Origin: Rhodococcus aetherivorans
Lineage (GTDB): Bacteria; Actinomycetota; Actinomycetes; Mycobacteriales; Mycobacteriaceae
Direction: 5' to 3'
Assembly (NCBI RefSeq): GCF_011058165.1
Contig: NZ_JAALEG010000013.1
Coordinates: 40,634-104,633 of the forward strand
DNA length: 64,000 bases
Shown here: positions 8,631 through 17,712 of the stretch, piece after piece
Numbering within the stretch: position 1 is the stretch's first letter
Layout: every line of letters starts with the position of its first letter
Notes under the pieces: model-generated
Databases searched by the model: none
Told to the model about the DNA's origin: nothing
What the model saw: the letters and a program-made list of their open reading frames with translations, nothing else
Program-made: the position numbers and the translations under genes

Positions 8631-10379
8631 ATGACGGTCGATCCGACACCGCCGGCACCGTCGCCGGCCGAGAAGGCGGCGGCCGCCCGCGCGGCCGCGG
8701 AGGAAGCGGCACGCGTCGCCGAAGCGGCCCTGAAGGCGGCCGAGCAGGCACAGCGCGAGGCGGAGGCGGCCGCGCGGGCCGCCGAGGCGACGGACGCCGC
8801 GCCCGCCGGGCCGGCCCGGCAGATCGCACCCGCCGGGCCGGCCCGGCAGATCGCCGCGGGATACGCCGCCGCCGGGGTCGCCCTCGAACTCGGTGCGGTC
8901 GTCCACGACGGGGTGGTCGATTCGTCGGCCCGGGTACGGATCCCGCTCGCCACGATGAACCGGCACGGACTGGTCGCCGGTGCGACCGGCACCGGCAAGA
9001 CCAAGACCGTGCAGGGCATCGCCGAGCAACTCTCGGCCGCCGGGGTCCCGGTCGTGATGGCCGACATGAAGGGTGACCTGTCGGGGCTGTCGGCGCCCGG
9101 AGAGGACGACGACGGGCTCCGGACCCGCGCCGCGGAGACCGGGGATTCCGGATGGGGACCGACCGCCTACCCGGTGCAGTTCTTCTCGCTCGGCACCGAA
9201 GGCCCGGGCGTGCCCGTCCGCGCGACGGTCACCGCGTTCGGTCCGATCCTGCTGAGCAAGGTCCTCGGCCTCAACCCCACCCAGGAATCGACGTTGGGGC
9301 TGATCTTCCACTGGGCCGACCGCCAGGGGCTGCCGCTGCTCGACCTCAAGGATTTGCGGCAGGTCGTCACACACCTGACCAGCGACGAGGGAAAGGCAGA
9401 GCTGAAAGGTATCGGCGGGGTCTCCCCGGCGACCGCCGGCGTGATCCTGCGGGCGCTCGTCAACCTCGAGGCCGGCGGCGGGGACACCTTCTTCGGAGAA
9501 CCGGAGTTCGAGACCGAGGACCTGCTGCGCGTCGTCGGCGGCAACGGCGTGATCAGCCTGTTCGAGCTCGGCGCCCACGCGGCGCGGCCGGTGCTGTTCT
9601 CGACGTTCCTGATGTGGGTGCTCGCCGACATGTTCCAGACGCTGCCCGAGGAGGGCGACCTCGACAAGCCGAAGCTCGTGTTCGTCTTCGACGAGGCGCA
9701 CCTGCTCTTCGCCGACGCCTCGAAGGCGTTCCTGCAGCAGATCGAGCAGACGGTCAAGCTCATCCGTTCGAAGGGGGTGGGAGTGTTCTTCTGCACCCAG
9801 CTGCCCACGGACGTGCCCAATGCGGTGCTGTCCCAGCTCGGCGCGCGGGTGCAGCACGCGCTGCGCGCATTCACACCGAACGATCAGAAGGCGCTGGCCA
9901 AGACCGTCCGCACGTATCCGGAGACGGAGTTCTACGACCTCGAGGAGGCGCTGACCACCCTCGGGATCGGCGAGGCCGTCGTCACGGTGCTGTCCGAGAA
10001 GGGCGCGCCGACGCCTGTCGCGTGGACGCGGATCCGTCCGCCGCGTTCGTTGCTGGACACCGTCGGCGAGGAGGCGATCCGGTCCGCGGCGCGCGGGAGT
10101 GCGCTGTACGGCAAGTACGGGCAGACCGTCGACCGCGAGTCCGCCTACGAGAGGCTCACCGCGAAGGTGGCCGGCGCCCCCGACCTGGACCCACGTGCGC
10201 AGGTCCCGCCGTTGCCGGACCTGCCCGGCACGCCACCGCCCCGGGACGCGGGGCCGAGCATGGTCGAGCAGGTCCTCGGCAGCGCGGCCGTCAAGGGTTT
10301 CCTGCGGTCCGCGGCGTCGGCCGCGGGGCGCGAGATCAGCCGCAGCATCTTCGGCACCGGCCGCCGCCGTAGACGCTGA
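8631..10379 (+). CDS. HerA/YjgR-like ATPase (DUF853)
   Basis: A 582-residue protein. Residues 1-75 are an Ala/Glu-rich helical, probably coiled-coil, extension. The rest is a HerA-like P-loop ATPase of the DUF853 (E. coli YjgR) type with Walker [11 protein letters not shown] near residue 120, Walker [14 protein letters not shown] near 350, and the sensor segment '[28 protein letters not shown]'. Proposed to act as a hexameric ring ATPase on DNA or protein; no substrate is established. ATG 8631 has AGGAGG eight bases upstream. A 27-bp tandem duplication encodes two copies of PAGPARQIA at residues 58-75, between the coiled coil and the core. It is convergent with an SDR gene 6 bases away. Confidence 0.85.
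   Translation: MTVDPTPPAPSPAEKAAAARAAAEEAARVAEAALKAAEQAQREAEAAARAAEATDAAPAGPARQIAPAGPARQIAAGYAAAGVALELGAVVHDGVVDSSARVRIPLATMNRHGLVAGATGTGKTKTVQGIAEQLSAAGVPVVMADMKGDLSGLSAPGEDDDGLRTRAAETGDSGWGPTAYPVQFFSLGTEGPGVPVRATVTAFGPILLSKVLGLNPTQESTLGLIFHWADRQGLPLLDLKDLRQVVTHLTSDEGKAELKGIGGVSPATAGVILRALVNLEAGGGDTFFGEPEFETEDLLRVVGGNGVISLFELGAHAARPVLFSTFLMWVLADMFQTLPEEGDLDKPKLVFVFDEAHLLFADASKAFLQQIEQTVKLIRSKGVGVFFCTQLPTDVPNAVLSQLGARVQHALRAFTPNDQKALAKTVRTYPETEFYDLEEALTTLGIGEAVVTVLSEKGAPTPVAWTRIRPPRSLLDTVGEEAIRSAARGSALYGKYGQTVDRESAYERLTAKVAGAPDLDPRAQVPPLPDLPGTPPPRDAGPSMVEQVLGSAAVKGFLRSAASAAGREISRSIFGTGRRRRR
8802..8855 (+). repeat. 27-bp tandem duplication within the HerA-like gene
   Basis: Two adjacent 27-base units identical at 26 positions, encoding PAGPARQIA twice. 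It sits in the linker between the Ala-rich N-terminus and the ATPase core, so it lengthens the linker without breaking the frame. The near identity indicates a recent event. Confidence 0.9.
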
Positions 10380-10385
10380 CGGGGG

Positions 10386-11189
10386 CTACGCGCCCAGCTT
10401 CCGGTAGAAGGCGCCGACGATGGGCGCGACGACGCCGCGCGGGGTGTAGTTGCCGGCGACGGACATCGCCTTGCTGATCAGGCCCGGCACGATGCGCATC
10501 TTGTTCTCGGCGAGCGCGTCGAGCGACACCTTCGCGGTGTGCTCGCTGGAGATCCACAGGAAGTCCGGCACGAGCTTGTCGACGATCGAGGCCTCCGCCG
10601 GATCCGGGGTCTCCGTGCGCACCGGGCCCGGCGCCAGCAGCGTCACGTGCACGCCGCTGTCCTTCAGCTCCCCGCGCAGCGACTCGGAGAAGGTGTTGAC
10701 GAATGCCTTCGTCGCCGCATAGGTCGCGTTGTGGGGGATCGGCATGTTGCCCGCCGCGGAACCGACCATCAGGATCGCCCCGGAGCGGCGCTCGACCATC
10801 TGCGGCAGCACCGCGAGGGTCAGGTCGTGCACCGCGACGGCGTTCAGCTCGACCTGGGCCCGCTCGTAGCCCGGATCCAGCTGGGCCACCGGGCCGAAGG
10901 TCGCGATGCCGGCGTTGTTGCACAGGATGCTGATCGGGCGCTCGCCGAGTTCGTCGACGAGCTTCGCCCGCGCGTCGCGGTCGGACAGGTCACACGCGCG
11001 GACCTCGACGGTGACGCCGTGCGTCGCCCGCAGCGTCGCGGCGAGCTCCTCCATCACGTCGCCGCGCCGGGCGACCAGGATCAGCGAGTGCCCGCGCGCG
11101 GCGAGCTCGGCGGCGAGGGCCTCGCCGATGCCGGAGGAGGCGCCGGTCACGACGGCGCGGGCGTCGGGGGTGGGGTTCGGCAGAGTCAT
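10386..11189 (-). CDS. SDR family oxidoreductase
   Basis: A 267-residue short-chain dehydrogenase: TGASSGIG near residue 16, 'CDLSDRDAR' for the nucleotide, NNAG, and YAATK with Ser in 'MVGSAAG'. The 'RSGAILMVGSAAGNMPIPHNATYAATKAFVNTFSESL' layout is that of the DltE/YqjQ-like branch found widely in actinobacteria; the substrate is unknown, probably an acyl or sterol-type carbonyl. It begins 26 bases after the fadH stop on the same strand and is the third gene of the padR–fadH–SDR operon, which suggests a lipid or enoate substrate. Confidence 0.85.
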   Translation of the reverse strand: MTLPNPTPDARAVVTGASSGIGEALAAELAARGHSLILVARRGDVMEELAATLRATHGVTVEVRACDLSDRDARAKLVDELGERPISILCNNAGIATFGPVAQLDPGYERAQVELNAVAVHDLTLAVLPQMVERRSGAILMVGSAAGNMPIPHNATYAATKAFVNTFSESLRGELKDSGVHVTLLAPGPVRTETPDPAEASIVDKLVPDFLWISSEHTAKVSLDALAENKMRIVPGLISKAMSVAGNYTPRGVVAPIVGAFYRKLGA

Positions 11190-11215
11190 GGTCGGTCAGC
11201 GTAGCCGCGGCCGGC

Positions 11216-13243
11216 TCAGATGCGGTCCGCGAGGCGCGTGCCCTGCTCGATCGCGCGCTTGGCGTCGAGTTCCGCGGCGATGTCGGCACCGCCGATGACG
11301 TGCGTGGTCACGCCCGCGGCGGTGAGCCGCTCGACGAGGTCACGGACGGGTTCCTGCCCGGCGCAGATCACCACGTTGTCCACGTCGAGCACCTTCGGGT
11401 CGCGGCGGTCCTCGCCGAAGCTGATGTGCAGGCCGGCGTCGTCGATCCGCTCGTAGTTCACGCCCGAGATCTCGTGCACCTTCTTGTGCTGCAGCGACGC
11501 CCGGTGCACCCATCCGCTGGTCTTGCCGAGCCGCGCGCCGATCCGGCCGGGCTTGCGCTGCAGCAGGAACACCTCGCGCGGCGACGGCGACGGGCGGGGC
11601 TCGGTGAGCGCTCCCGGGGCGGCCTTCGGGTCGGTGACGCCCCACTCGCGCTTCCATTCGGCCAGGTCGAGGGTGGGGGAGTGGTCGTGGGTGAGGAACT
11701 CGGAGACGTCGACGCCGATGCCGCCCGCCCCGATCACGGCGACGCGGGCGCCGACGGGCGCACCCTCGCGGACGACCTGCGGGTACGACAGCACGCTCGG
11801 GTGGTCGATGCCGGGGATCGCGGGCACGCGGGGGGTGACGCCGGTCGCGACGACCACCTCGTCGTAGGCACCGATCAGGTCGTCGGCCGTCGCGCGGGTG
11901 CCGAGCTCGACCTGGACCTTCGTCAGCTCCAGCTGGCGGCGGTAGTACCGCAGGGTCTCGGCGAACTCCTCCTTGCCGGGGATGCGGCGGGCGATGCCGA
12001 ACTGGCCGCCGATCTCGTCGTCGGCCTCGAACAGGGTGACGGCGTGCCCGCGGCGGGCCAGGTTCACCGCCGCGGCGAGCCCGGCGGGCCCGGCGCCGAC
12101 GACCGCGACGGCCTTGCGGCGGCGGGTGGGGGCGAGCAGCAGCTCGGTCTCCCGCCCGGCGCGGGGGTTGAGCAGGCACGAGACGTGCTTGTTGACGAAG
12201 GCGTGGTCGAGGCAGGCCTGATTGCAGGCGATGCAGGTGTTGATTTCGTCGGCGGCGCCGGCGGTGGCCTTGCGGACCCACTCCGGGTCGGCCAGCATCG
12301 GCCGGGCCATCGAGATCAGCTGTGTGTCGCCGCGGGCCAGGATCTCCTCGGCGGTCTCGGGCATGTTGATCCGGTTGGACGCGGCGACGGGGATTGCGAC
12401 GTGCTTCGCCAGTTCGGCCGTGACGTCCGCGAACGCGGCGCGCGGGACGGACGTGACGATGGTGGGCACCCGCGACTCGTGCCAGCCGATGTCGGTGTTG
12501 ATCAGCGTTGCGCCCGCCCGCTCGACCTCCTGGGCGAGGGCGACGATCTCGTCCCAGCGCTGGCCGCCTTCGACGAGGTCGGCCATGGACAGCCGGAAGC
12601 AGATCGCGAAGTCCGGGCCGACGGCCTCGCGGGTGCGGCGGACGATCTCGACGGGCAGCCGGCGACGGTTCTCGGGGCTGCCACCCCACTCGTCGGTGCG
12701 CCGGTTGGTGCGCTCGGCGAGGAACTGGTTGATGAAGTAGCCCTCGCCGCCCATGATTTCGACGCCGTCGTAGCCGGCCCGCTGGGCGAGGCGGGCGCAG
12801 CGGACGTAGGCGCGGATCTGCCGGCGCACGCCCCAGGAGGTGAGCCTGCGCGGCCGGAACGGGTTGATCGGCGCCTTGATCGACGAGGCGGACACGCTCA
12901 GCGGCCAGTAGCTGTAGCGCCCGGCGTGCAGGATCTGCAGCAGGATGCGACCGCCCTCGGCGTGGACGGCATCGGTGATCGTCCGGTGCCGCCGGGCCTC
13001 GAACCGGTTGGTGAGCTTGGCGCCGAACGGCAGCAGCCACCCGGTCCGGTTGGGTGCGTAGCCGCCGGTGACGATGAGGCCGACCCCGCCGCGGGCACGC
13101 TCGGCGAAGTACGCGGCGAGGCGGCCGGTGTTCTTGGCGCGGTCCTCGAGTCCGGTGTGCATCGAGCCCATGACGACGCGGTTGGGCACCGTGAACGGTC
13201 CGAGGTCGAGCGGTGAGAGCAGGTGGGGGTAGGGGTTCGTCAC
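11216..13243 (-). CDS. fadH: NADPH-dependent 2,4-dienoyl-CoA reductase
   Basis: A 675-residue flavo-iron-sulfur enzyme that removes double bases of polyunsaturated acyl-CoAs during β-oxidation. Residues 1-350 are an Old Yellow Enzyme-type FMN barrel (LLQILHAGRY, 'FINQFLAERTNRRTDEWGGS'). A 4Fe-4S site CIACNQAC...C with CX2CX3CX11C spacing follows. The C-terminal half is an FAD/NADPH domain (VVGAGPAGLAAA, AVIGAGGIGVDV). Length matches E. coli FadH and Rv1175c. The start is GTG 13243, whose GTGA overlaps the PadR stop, so the two are translationally coupled. The much longer open frame upstream is a shadow through padR. Confidence 0.95.
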   Translation of the reverse strand: MTNPYPHLLSPLDLGPFTVPNRVVMGSMHTGLEDRAKNTGRLAAYFAERARGGVGLIVTGGYAPNRTGWLLPFGAKLTNRFEARRHRTITDAVHAEGGRILLQILHAGRYSYWPLSVSASSIKAPINPFRPRRLTSWGVRRQIRAYVRCARLAQRAGYDGVEIMGGEGYFINQFLAERTNRRTDEWGGSPENRRRLPVEIVRRTREAVGPDFAICFRLSMADLVEGGQRWDEIVALAQEVERAGATLINTDIGWHESRVPTIVTSVPRAAFADVTAELAKHVAIPVAASNRINMPETAEEILARGDTQLISMARPMLADPEWVRKATAGAADEINTCIACNQACLDHAFVNKHVSCLLNPRAGRETELLLAPTRRRKAVAVVGAGPAGLAAAVNLARRGHAVTLFEADDEIGGQFGIARRIPGKEEFAETLRYYRRQLELTKVQVELGTRATADDLIGAYDEVVVATGVTPRVPAIPGIDHPSVLSYPQVVREGAPVGARVAVIGAGGIGVDVSEFLTHDHSPTLDLAEWKREWGVTDPKAAPGALTEPRPSPSPREVFLLQRKPGRIGARLGKTSGWVHRASLQHKKVHEISGVNYERIDDAGLHISFGEDRRDPKVLDVDNVVICAGQEPVRDLVERLTAAGVTTHVIGGADIAAELDAKRAIEQGTRLADRI

Positions 13244-13785
13244 GAGTGGTCCTCGGTGGTGAGGGCGTCGAGCACTTCCTGGCACCAGTCGGCGAAGCCC
13301 TGTTCGACGCGGATGCCGCCGCGCAGGACGAGGTACTGGTGCAGTGAGGGCCCGGTGAGCCGGTGGGGTGCGGGGAAGTCGCGTTTCTCGATGGTGCGGT
13401 ACACCTCGAGGCGGGCGGCGTGGGCGTCGCGGTGGCGGGTGAGCTCCGCGAGGAGGGCGGGCAGGGTGCCGGGCCCGGCGGCGCGGATCTTCACGGCCAG
13501 GTCGCTGCGCAGCTGCTCGGGGTCGGAGGGGTGGGCGATCCAACGGTCCAGCTCGATGCGTCCGGCGGAGCTGACGCGGTAGACCTTCTTGTCGGGCCGA
13601 CCGTCCTGCGGCACGGTGCGGCCGGTGATCCAGCCGTGGTCCTCCATTCGCCGCAGCACGCGGTAGATCTGCTGGTGCGTCGCGCTGTGGAAGAAGCCGA
13701 TCGACTTGTCGAACCGGCGGGCCAGTTCGTAGCCGGAGCCGGACCGCTCGTCGAGCGCGGCGAGCAGCGCGTGTTCCAGGGCCAT
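13240..13785 (-). CDS. PadR family transcriptional regulator
   Basis: A 181-residue regulator with the PadR winged helix at residues 1-90 ('ALLAALDERSGSGYELARRFDKSIGFFHSATHQQIYRVLRRMEDHGWI') and a C-terminal Vir-like helical dimerisation domain. ATG 13785 gives the canonical short N-terminus. Its gene is overlapped by fadH and lies nine bases from a perfect TATGCAC inverted repeat, so it most likely represses its own operon and may sense a phenolic or acyl compound. Family ligands vary widely. Confidence 0.9.
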   Translation of the reverse strand: MALEHALLAALDERSGSGYELARRFDKSIGFFHSATHQQIYRVLRRMEDHGWITGRTVPQDGRPDKKVYRVSSAGRIELDRWIAHPSDPEQLRSDLAVKIRAAGPGTLPALLAELTRHRDAHAARLEVYRTIEKRDFPAPHRLTGPSLHQYLVLRGGIRVEQGFADWCQEVLDALTTEDHS

Positions 13786-13793
13786 GCCGAGAG

Positions 13794-13811
13794 TATGCAC
13801 CGAGGTGCATA
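13794..13811. promoter_or_regulatory. probable PadR operator
   Basis: Perfect inverted repeat TATGCAC-CGAG-GTGCATA just upstream of the padR ATG (leftward gene). A second palindrome, TGCATATGCA, overlaps it at 13806-13815. PadR proteins are known to bind ATG(C/T)..-type dyads, so this is the likely autoregulatory site; binding is inferred. Confidence 0.65.
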
Positions 13812-13852
13812 TGCAATCAAGTGCACAGCTGGGGTGACGGTCGCGAATCTCT

Positions 13853-13891
13853 CGGTCAGCCGCGAATGCGGAGTGCGGTCGCGGCTGACCG
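13853..13891. repeat. 39-bp inverted repeat in the padR/permease divergent region
   Basis: Perfect 13-bp arms CGGTCAGCCGCGA and TCGCGGCTGACCG separated by 13 bases. It lies between the padR operator and the permease promoter and has no T-run. It could be a second regulator site, or a hairpin in the padR leader if that transcript starts further upstream. Confidence 0.7.
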
Positions 13892-13950
13892 GAAATCGCG
13901 CGGATCACCGGAGGCCGGTTCTCGGCGCGACGATCTCCTAGGCTGCGGGC

Positions 13951-15282
13951 ATGAGCGCGCACACGGACGCCGCCGGGATCGGGGAGGCCACCTCGCGACG
14001 GCAGGTCTTCGCCTGGGGAATGTGGGACTTCGGGTCGTCGGCCTACCACGCGGTGGTGCTGACCTTCGTCTTCTCCGTGTATCTCACCGACGCCGTCGGC
14101 GACGACCTGCCGGGGTCGATGTCGGCGAGCACGTGGCTCGGGTGGGCGCTGGGCATATCGGGGTTCTTCATCGCGGTCACCGCCCCCGTCTCGGGCCAGC
14201 GCTACGACGCGGCCGGCCGGCGCAAGCGGTCCCTGGCGGTGCTGTCCTACGCCGGTGTCGCGCTGATGGCGGCGATGGTGTTCGTGCGCGACGACTACCA
14301 CTACCTGTGGCTCGGCCTCGTGCTGCTGGGTGTGTCGTCGGTCGTCGTCGAACTCGCGCAGGTGCCCTACAACGCGATGCTGCGTCAGGTCTCCACCGAG
14401 GAGAACATGGGCCGGGTCTCCGGTTTGGGTTGGGCCATGGGCTATTTCGGTGGGCTGCTGTTGTTGCTGCTGGGGTACTTCGGGTTCATTGCCGGCGACG
14501 GCGACACCCGCGGCTTCCTCGGCGTGAGCACCGAGGGCGGCCTCAACATCCGCCTGGTCGTGGTGGCCGCGGCGGTGTGGTTCGCGGTCTTCGCCGTCCC
14601 GGTGCTGCTGGCGGTGCCGGAGGTTCCGCCCACCGGTGCCGATCCCGGCGCGGAGCGGGCCGGGATCGTGCAGTCCTACCGGGTGCTGCTGCGCGACCTG
14701 CGCGAGCTGTGGGCGATGGATCGGCGCACCGTCGGCTACCTCGGCGCCTCGGCGCTGTTCCGCGACGGCCTGGCCGGGGTGTTCACGTTCGGTGCGGTGC
14801 TCGCGGTGAACGTGTACGGCATCGATGCCGCCGACGTGCTGCTGTTCGGCGTGGCCGCGAACGTGGTGTCGGCCCTCGGTGCGCTGGTCGCGGGGCGCTT
14901 CGACGACCGGGTCGGCCCCAAGGCGGTGATCGTCGCCTCGCTCGCCGCGATGATGGCCGTGGGGGTCGTGCTGCTCGTGGTGTCGGGGCCGCTGATGTTC
15001 TGGATCTTCGGTCTGCTGCTGTGCCTGTTCGTCGGGCCCGCGCAGTCGTCGGCCCGCACCTTCCTCGCGCGCATCACCCCGGCCGGGCGGGAGGGGCAGA
15101 TGTTCGGGCTCTACGCGACGTCGGGCCGCGCCGTGTCGTTCCTGGCCCCGACCCTGTTCGGGCTCTTCGCCTGGACGTTCGACGCGGACCGGGCCGGGAT
15201 CGCCGGCCTGCTCGTGGTGCTCGGCGCGGGGCTGGCGGCGCTGCTCGCGGTGCGGGCCCCGGAGGGTCAGTCCTTGAAGTAG
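13951..15282 (+). CDS. MFS permease, UMF1/Atg22-like
   Basis: A 443-residue integral membrane protein with about 12 hydrophobic segments, opening with the UMF1/Atg22-type motif 'FAWGMWDFGSSAYHAVVLTFVFSVYLTD' and carrying 'GRVSGLGWAMGYFGGLL' and 'PAGREGQMFGLYATSGRAVSFLAPTLFG'. Fungal relatives export amino acids from the vacuole; bacterial substrates are mostly unknown. TAGGCT at 13939-13944 is a good -10 only six bases before the ATG, so the mRNA is probably leaderless. It is convergent with the thioesterase gene, overlapping it by 16 bases, and divergent from padR. Confidence 0.85.
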   Translation: MSAHTDAAGIGEATSRRQVFAWGMWDFGSSAYHAVVLTFVFSVYLTDAVGDDLPGSMSASTWLGWALGISGFFIAVTAPVSGQRYDAAGRRKRSLAVLSYAGVALMAAMVFVRDDYHYLWLGLVLLGVSSVVVELAQVPYNAMLRQVSTEENMGRVSGLGWAMGYFGGLLLLLLGYFGFIAGDGDTRGFLGVSTEGGLNIRLVVVAAAVWFAVFAVPVLLAVPEVPPTGADPGAERAGIVQSYRVLLRDLRELWAMDRRTVGYLGASALFRDGLAGVFTFGAVLAVNVYGIDAADVLLFGVAANVVSALGALVAGRFDDRVGPKAVIVASLAAMMAVGVVLLVVSGPLMFWIFGLLLCLFVGPAQSSARTFLARITPAGREGQMFGLYATSGRAVSFLAPTLFGLFAWTFDADRAGIAGLLVVLGAGLAALLAVRAPEGQSLK

Positions 15283-16088
15283 ACGAGCTGGTGGGTCGTG
15301 GCGAGCAGCGTGCCGTCGCGGCCCCACAGCTGGGCGGCCTGATCGAAGTAGCCCTGTGAGAAGCGGTGGGTGCGCGCGGTGCCCAGGACGAAATCGTCGC
15401 CCTGGGCCTCGAGCTGCCCGGCGTCGGCGTGGAAGTACACCGTCAGGGACACGGTCCCGGCCGGCATGTACCGGCCGCGGCGCAGGAACACCCTCGGGTA
15501 GAACACGTCGCACAGCGCCGTCAGCGCCGGGAAGTCGAGCGGGCGGGCCGGGGTGTCGCGCACCCACAGCGTCGTGGTGGAGTCGGGGTGCTCGCCGGCG
15601 TCCTGCTGGGGCACCGCGCCTTCGACGAACCGCATCTCGTAGTTGCGGGCCCACGCGATGAAGTCCGGGAAGGTCCGGGTGGGAACCGCATCCGCCGACG
15701 GGACCGCCGGCATGTCGAGCTCGGTGTCCGACCAGGTGTCGCGGCGGGTGCCGAACACCGCGGTGGCGGTGGTGGTGACCACACCGTCCTGCGTCAGCTC
15801 CAGCAGCCAGTGCTGGTTGGTGCGGTTGGTGCGGACCGCCCGCACGGTGATGTCGAACTCGCCGTCGGCGACCGGGCCGGCGTAGTTGACGGTGAGGGAA
15901 ATGGGATCGCCGAGCCGGTCCGGGTGCTGCTGGACGGCCCGCAGCAGGGCGGCGGCGGTGACGCCGCCGAACGGACCGACCATGTTCGTGTACTCCGGGC
16001 TGGTCCGCCCCCGCGCGTGACCGTCCTCCGCGGGCTCGAGCGCCACGGCGGCGTCGAAGGGGTGGGGCGGGGCGGCGATCTCGGTCAC
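15267..16088 (-). CDS. thioesterase family protein (TesB-like double hotdog)
   Basis: A 273-residue protein with two hotdog halves: N-terminal 'NMVGPFGGVTAAALLRAVQQHPDRLGDPISLTVNYAGPVADG' and C-terminal 'GRYMPAGTVSLTVYFHADAGQLEAQGDDFVLGTARTHRFSQGYFDQAAQLWGRDGTLLATTHQLVYF'. This arrangement is typical of TesB-like acyl-CoA thioesterases, which hydrolyse acyl-CoA to acid and CoA. GTG 16088 is chosen over ATG 16124 because GAGGAG lies six bases upstream of the GTG. It is divergent from a TetR gene with an inverted repeat between them, suggesting control by that regulator. Confidence 0.8.
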   Translation of the reverse strand: MTEIAAPPHPFDAAVALEPAEDGHARGRTSPEYTNMVGPFGGVTAAALLRAVQQHPDRLGDPISLTVNYAGPVADGEFDITVRAVRTNRTNQHWLLELTQDGVVTTTATAVFGTRRDTWSDTELDMPAVPSADAVPTRTFPDFIAWARNYEMRFVEGAVPQQDAGEHPDSTTTLWVRDTPARPLDFPALTALCDVFYPRVFLRRGRYMPAGTVSLTVYFHADAGQLEAQGDDFVLGTARTHRFSQGYFDQAAQLWGRDGTLLATTHQLVYFKD

Positions 16089-16137
16089 GACGACTCCTCG
16101 GGAAGAACGGGTCCGTTCCGGCACGGTCCGGACCTAA

Positions 16138-16151
16138 GTATGACAACATAC
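16138..16151. promoter_or_regulatory. candidate TetR operator
   Basis: Inverted repeat GTATG-ACAA-CATAC in an AT-rich patch of the region shared by the thioesterase and TetR genes. It is short, but it is the only clear dyad in the ~95-base divergent space. Confidence 0.45.
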
Positions 16152-16183
16152 ATAGAAACCGACGGCAAGAGCGGAGCGCGGAC

Positions 16184-16783
16184 ATGGCGAGGCGAAGCGA
16201 CCCGACCACCGGCCCTCGCGCCGCGATGATCCGCAGCGCGATCCGGCTCATCCGCGAGCGGGGCGTCGCGGCGACCTCGTTCGCCGACGTGCTCGCCCAC
16301 AGCGGCGCGCCGCGCGGGTCGGTCTACCACCATTTCCCGGGCGGAAAGGCGCAGCTCGTCGAGGAGGCCACCCGCAGTGCCGCGGACCACCTGGGTGACG
16401 GGATGGCACGGGTGCTGGACTCCTCGGACACCCCCGGCGCACTGCAGGCTCTCGCCGACCTGTGGCGTCGCGGTCTCGAGGCCGGCGACTACGCGGTCGG
16501 CTGCCCGATCGTCGCGGCGGCCCTGGGCACCGAGCGCGGCGCCCGCGATGTCGCCGGGGAGGCGTTCGAGCACTGGTGCGGCCTGCTCACCGGCACGCTC
16601 GTCGCGGACGGGGTGGGCCCGGAACGCGCCCGGTCGTTGGCGGTGCTCATCGTCGGCGCGCTCGAGGGTGCGCTGGTGCTCGCCCAGGCGCAGCGCAGCT
16701 CGGCGCCGCTCGACGCGGTGGTCGACGAGCTCTCGGCCCTGTGCCGATCGGCGATCGACCCCGCGGCTAGTCCGCGATCGTGA
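16184..16783 (+). CDS. TetR/AcrR family regulator (LmrA/YxaF-like)
   Basis: A 199-residue regulator with HTH 'GVAATSFADVLAHSGAPRGSVYHHFPGGKAQLVEEA' at about residues 28-62. The C-terminal domain with 'LQALADLWRRGLEAGDYAVGCPIVAAALG' is typical of the LmrA/YxaF subgroup. It is divergent from the TesB-like thioesterase, its probable target. The 3' end overlaps the convergent GDSL hydrolase gene by 17 bases. Confidence 0.88.
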   Translation: MARRSDPTTGPRAAMIRSAIRLIRERGVAATSFADVLAHSGAPRGSVYHHFPGGKAQLVEEATRSAADHLGDGMARVLDSSDTPGALQALADLWRRGLEAGDYAVGCPIVAAALGTERGARDVAGEAFEHWCGLLTGTLVADGVGPERARSLAVLIVGALEGALVLAQAQRSSAPLDAVVDELSALCRSAIDPAASPRS

Positions 16784-17690
16784 CCAGGACCTGTTCGGCT
16801 GCGTTGCGGTGGCCGTCGGCGTTGGGGTGCAGCGGGGCGGCCGGCTGGGACGGGAACAGGCCTTCGGTCCAGCGCTGCGCGGAGGGCTGGCACGCGTCGT
16901 GCCCGACGGTGGACTCGCGCAGGTCGACGTAGTCGACGCCCGCGGCGTCGGCCTGCTGTTCCATCGCCGTGTTGAGCCGGTCGATCTTCGCCTGCAGGTA
17001 CGTCGCGTCGTCCGGCAGGATCGGCTGATCGGGATAGCATCCGCCGTCCCGGATCCCGGTCGGGTAGCCGACGAGCAGGATGCGCGCGTCCGGGGCGCGG
17101 TTGCGGATCTCCCGCACGATCACGCCGTAGGTGGGGGCGAAGTCGTCGATCGCGCGGTCCACGAGGTCGAGGCCGTCGCGGACGTTCGCGGTCGCGCACA
17201 GGGGTCCGGCCGGTGCCGCGGCCCTGCCGGACGAGCGGTCGAGCGCGAGACACGATCCGGCCAGGGCGACCAGGCCGATGTCGTTGCCGCCGATCCCGAC
17301 GGTGACCAGCTCGGTCTCGGGGGTGAGCGCATCGTACTGCGCAGGGACGGTGGCGCCCGACGAAACCACTTGGGGCCCTGTCAGGTTCGCTGTCGTCGCG
17401 GAACTGCACGACGCGTCGCGGAAGTTGTCGATGCCCAGCGTCTCGGCCACCGCATGGGGGTAGTTGCTCCCCGAGCGCGCGCACGCCGAGTCGATCTGGG
17501 GCGGGATCATCGGGCCCGCCGTGAACGAGTCACCCAGGGCCACATAGGAGCTGTAGGCGGGGCCGGGCTCGGGCGCGGAATCGGCGGGCGACCCGGGATC
17601 GGTGCAGGCCGTGGCGAGCACGGTGAGGGAGGCGGCCGCGACCGCGCCGAGCCGGCGACGCATACGGCGATGGCAAGCTGCGGTGGTCAC
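16767..17690 (-). CDS. secreted SGNH/GDSL hydrolase
   Basis: A 307-residue exported esterase/lipase. A basic start and hydrophobic core end in 'VLATACTDPG', a possible lipobox, so it is either a lipoprotein or a secreted enzyme. Catalytic blocks are visible: block I 'YVALGDSFTAG' (Ser), block III 'GIGGND' (Asn), block V 'HPNADGH' (Asp/His). Several cysteine pairs suggest disulfides, as in Streptomyces-type SGNH lipases. GTG 17690 is preferred to ATG 17708 because AGGAGG ends five bases before the GTG. It follows the α/β-hydrolase gene on the same strand with a 22-base gap and is probably co-transcribed. Confidence 0.85.
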   Translation of the reverse strand: MTTAACHRRMRRRLGAVAAASLTVLATACTDPGSPADSAPEPGPAYSSYVALGDSFTAGPMIPPQIDSACARSGSNYPHAVAETLGIDNFRDASCSSATTANLTGPQVVSSGATVPAQYDALTPETELVTVGIGGNDIGLVALAGSCLALDRSSGRAAAPAGPLCATANVRDGLDLVDRAIDDFAPTYGVIVREIRNRAPDARILLVGYPTGIRDGGCYPDQPILPDDATYLQAKIDRLNTAMEQQADAAGVDYVDLRESTVGHDACQPSAQRWTEGLFPSQPAAPLHPNADGHRNAAEQVLVTIAD

Positions 17691-17712
17691 GGCCCCTCCT
17701 GTGGACATGCTC

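Noticed and set aside
13240..16251. A 1003-codon minus-strand frame joining the thioesterase region to padR
   Set aside because: Only its last 181 codons are real (PadR). The rest is opposite the permease gene and has a non-protein composition.
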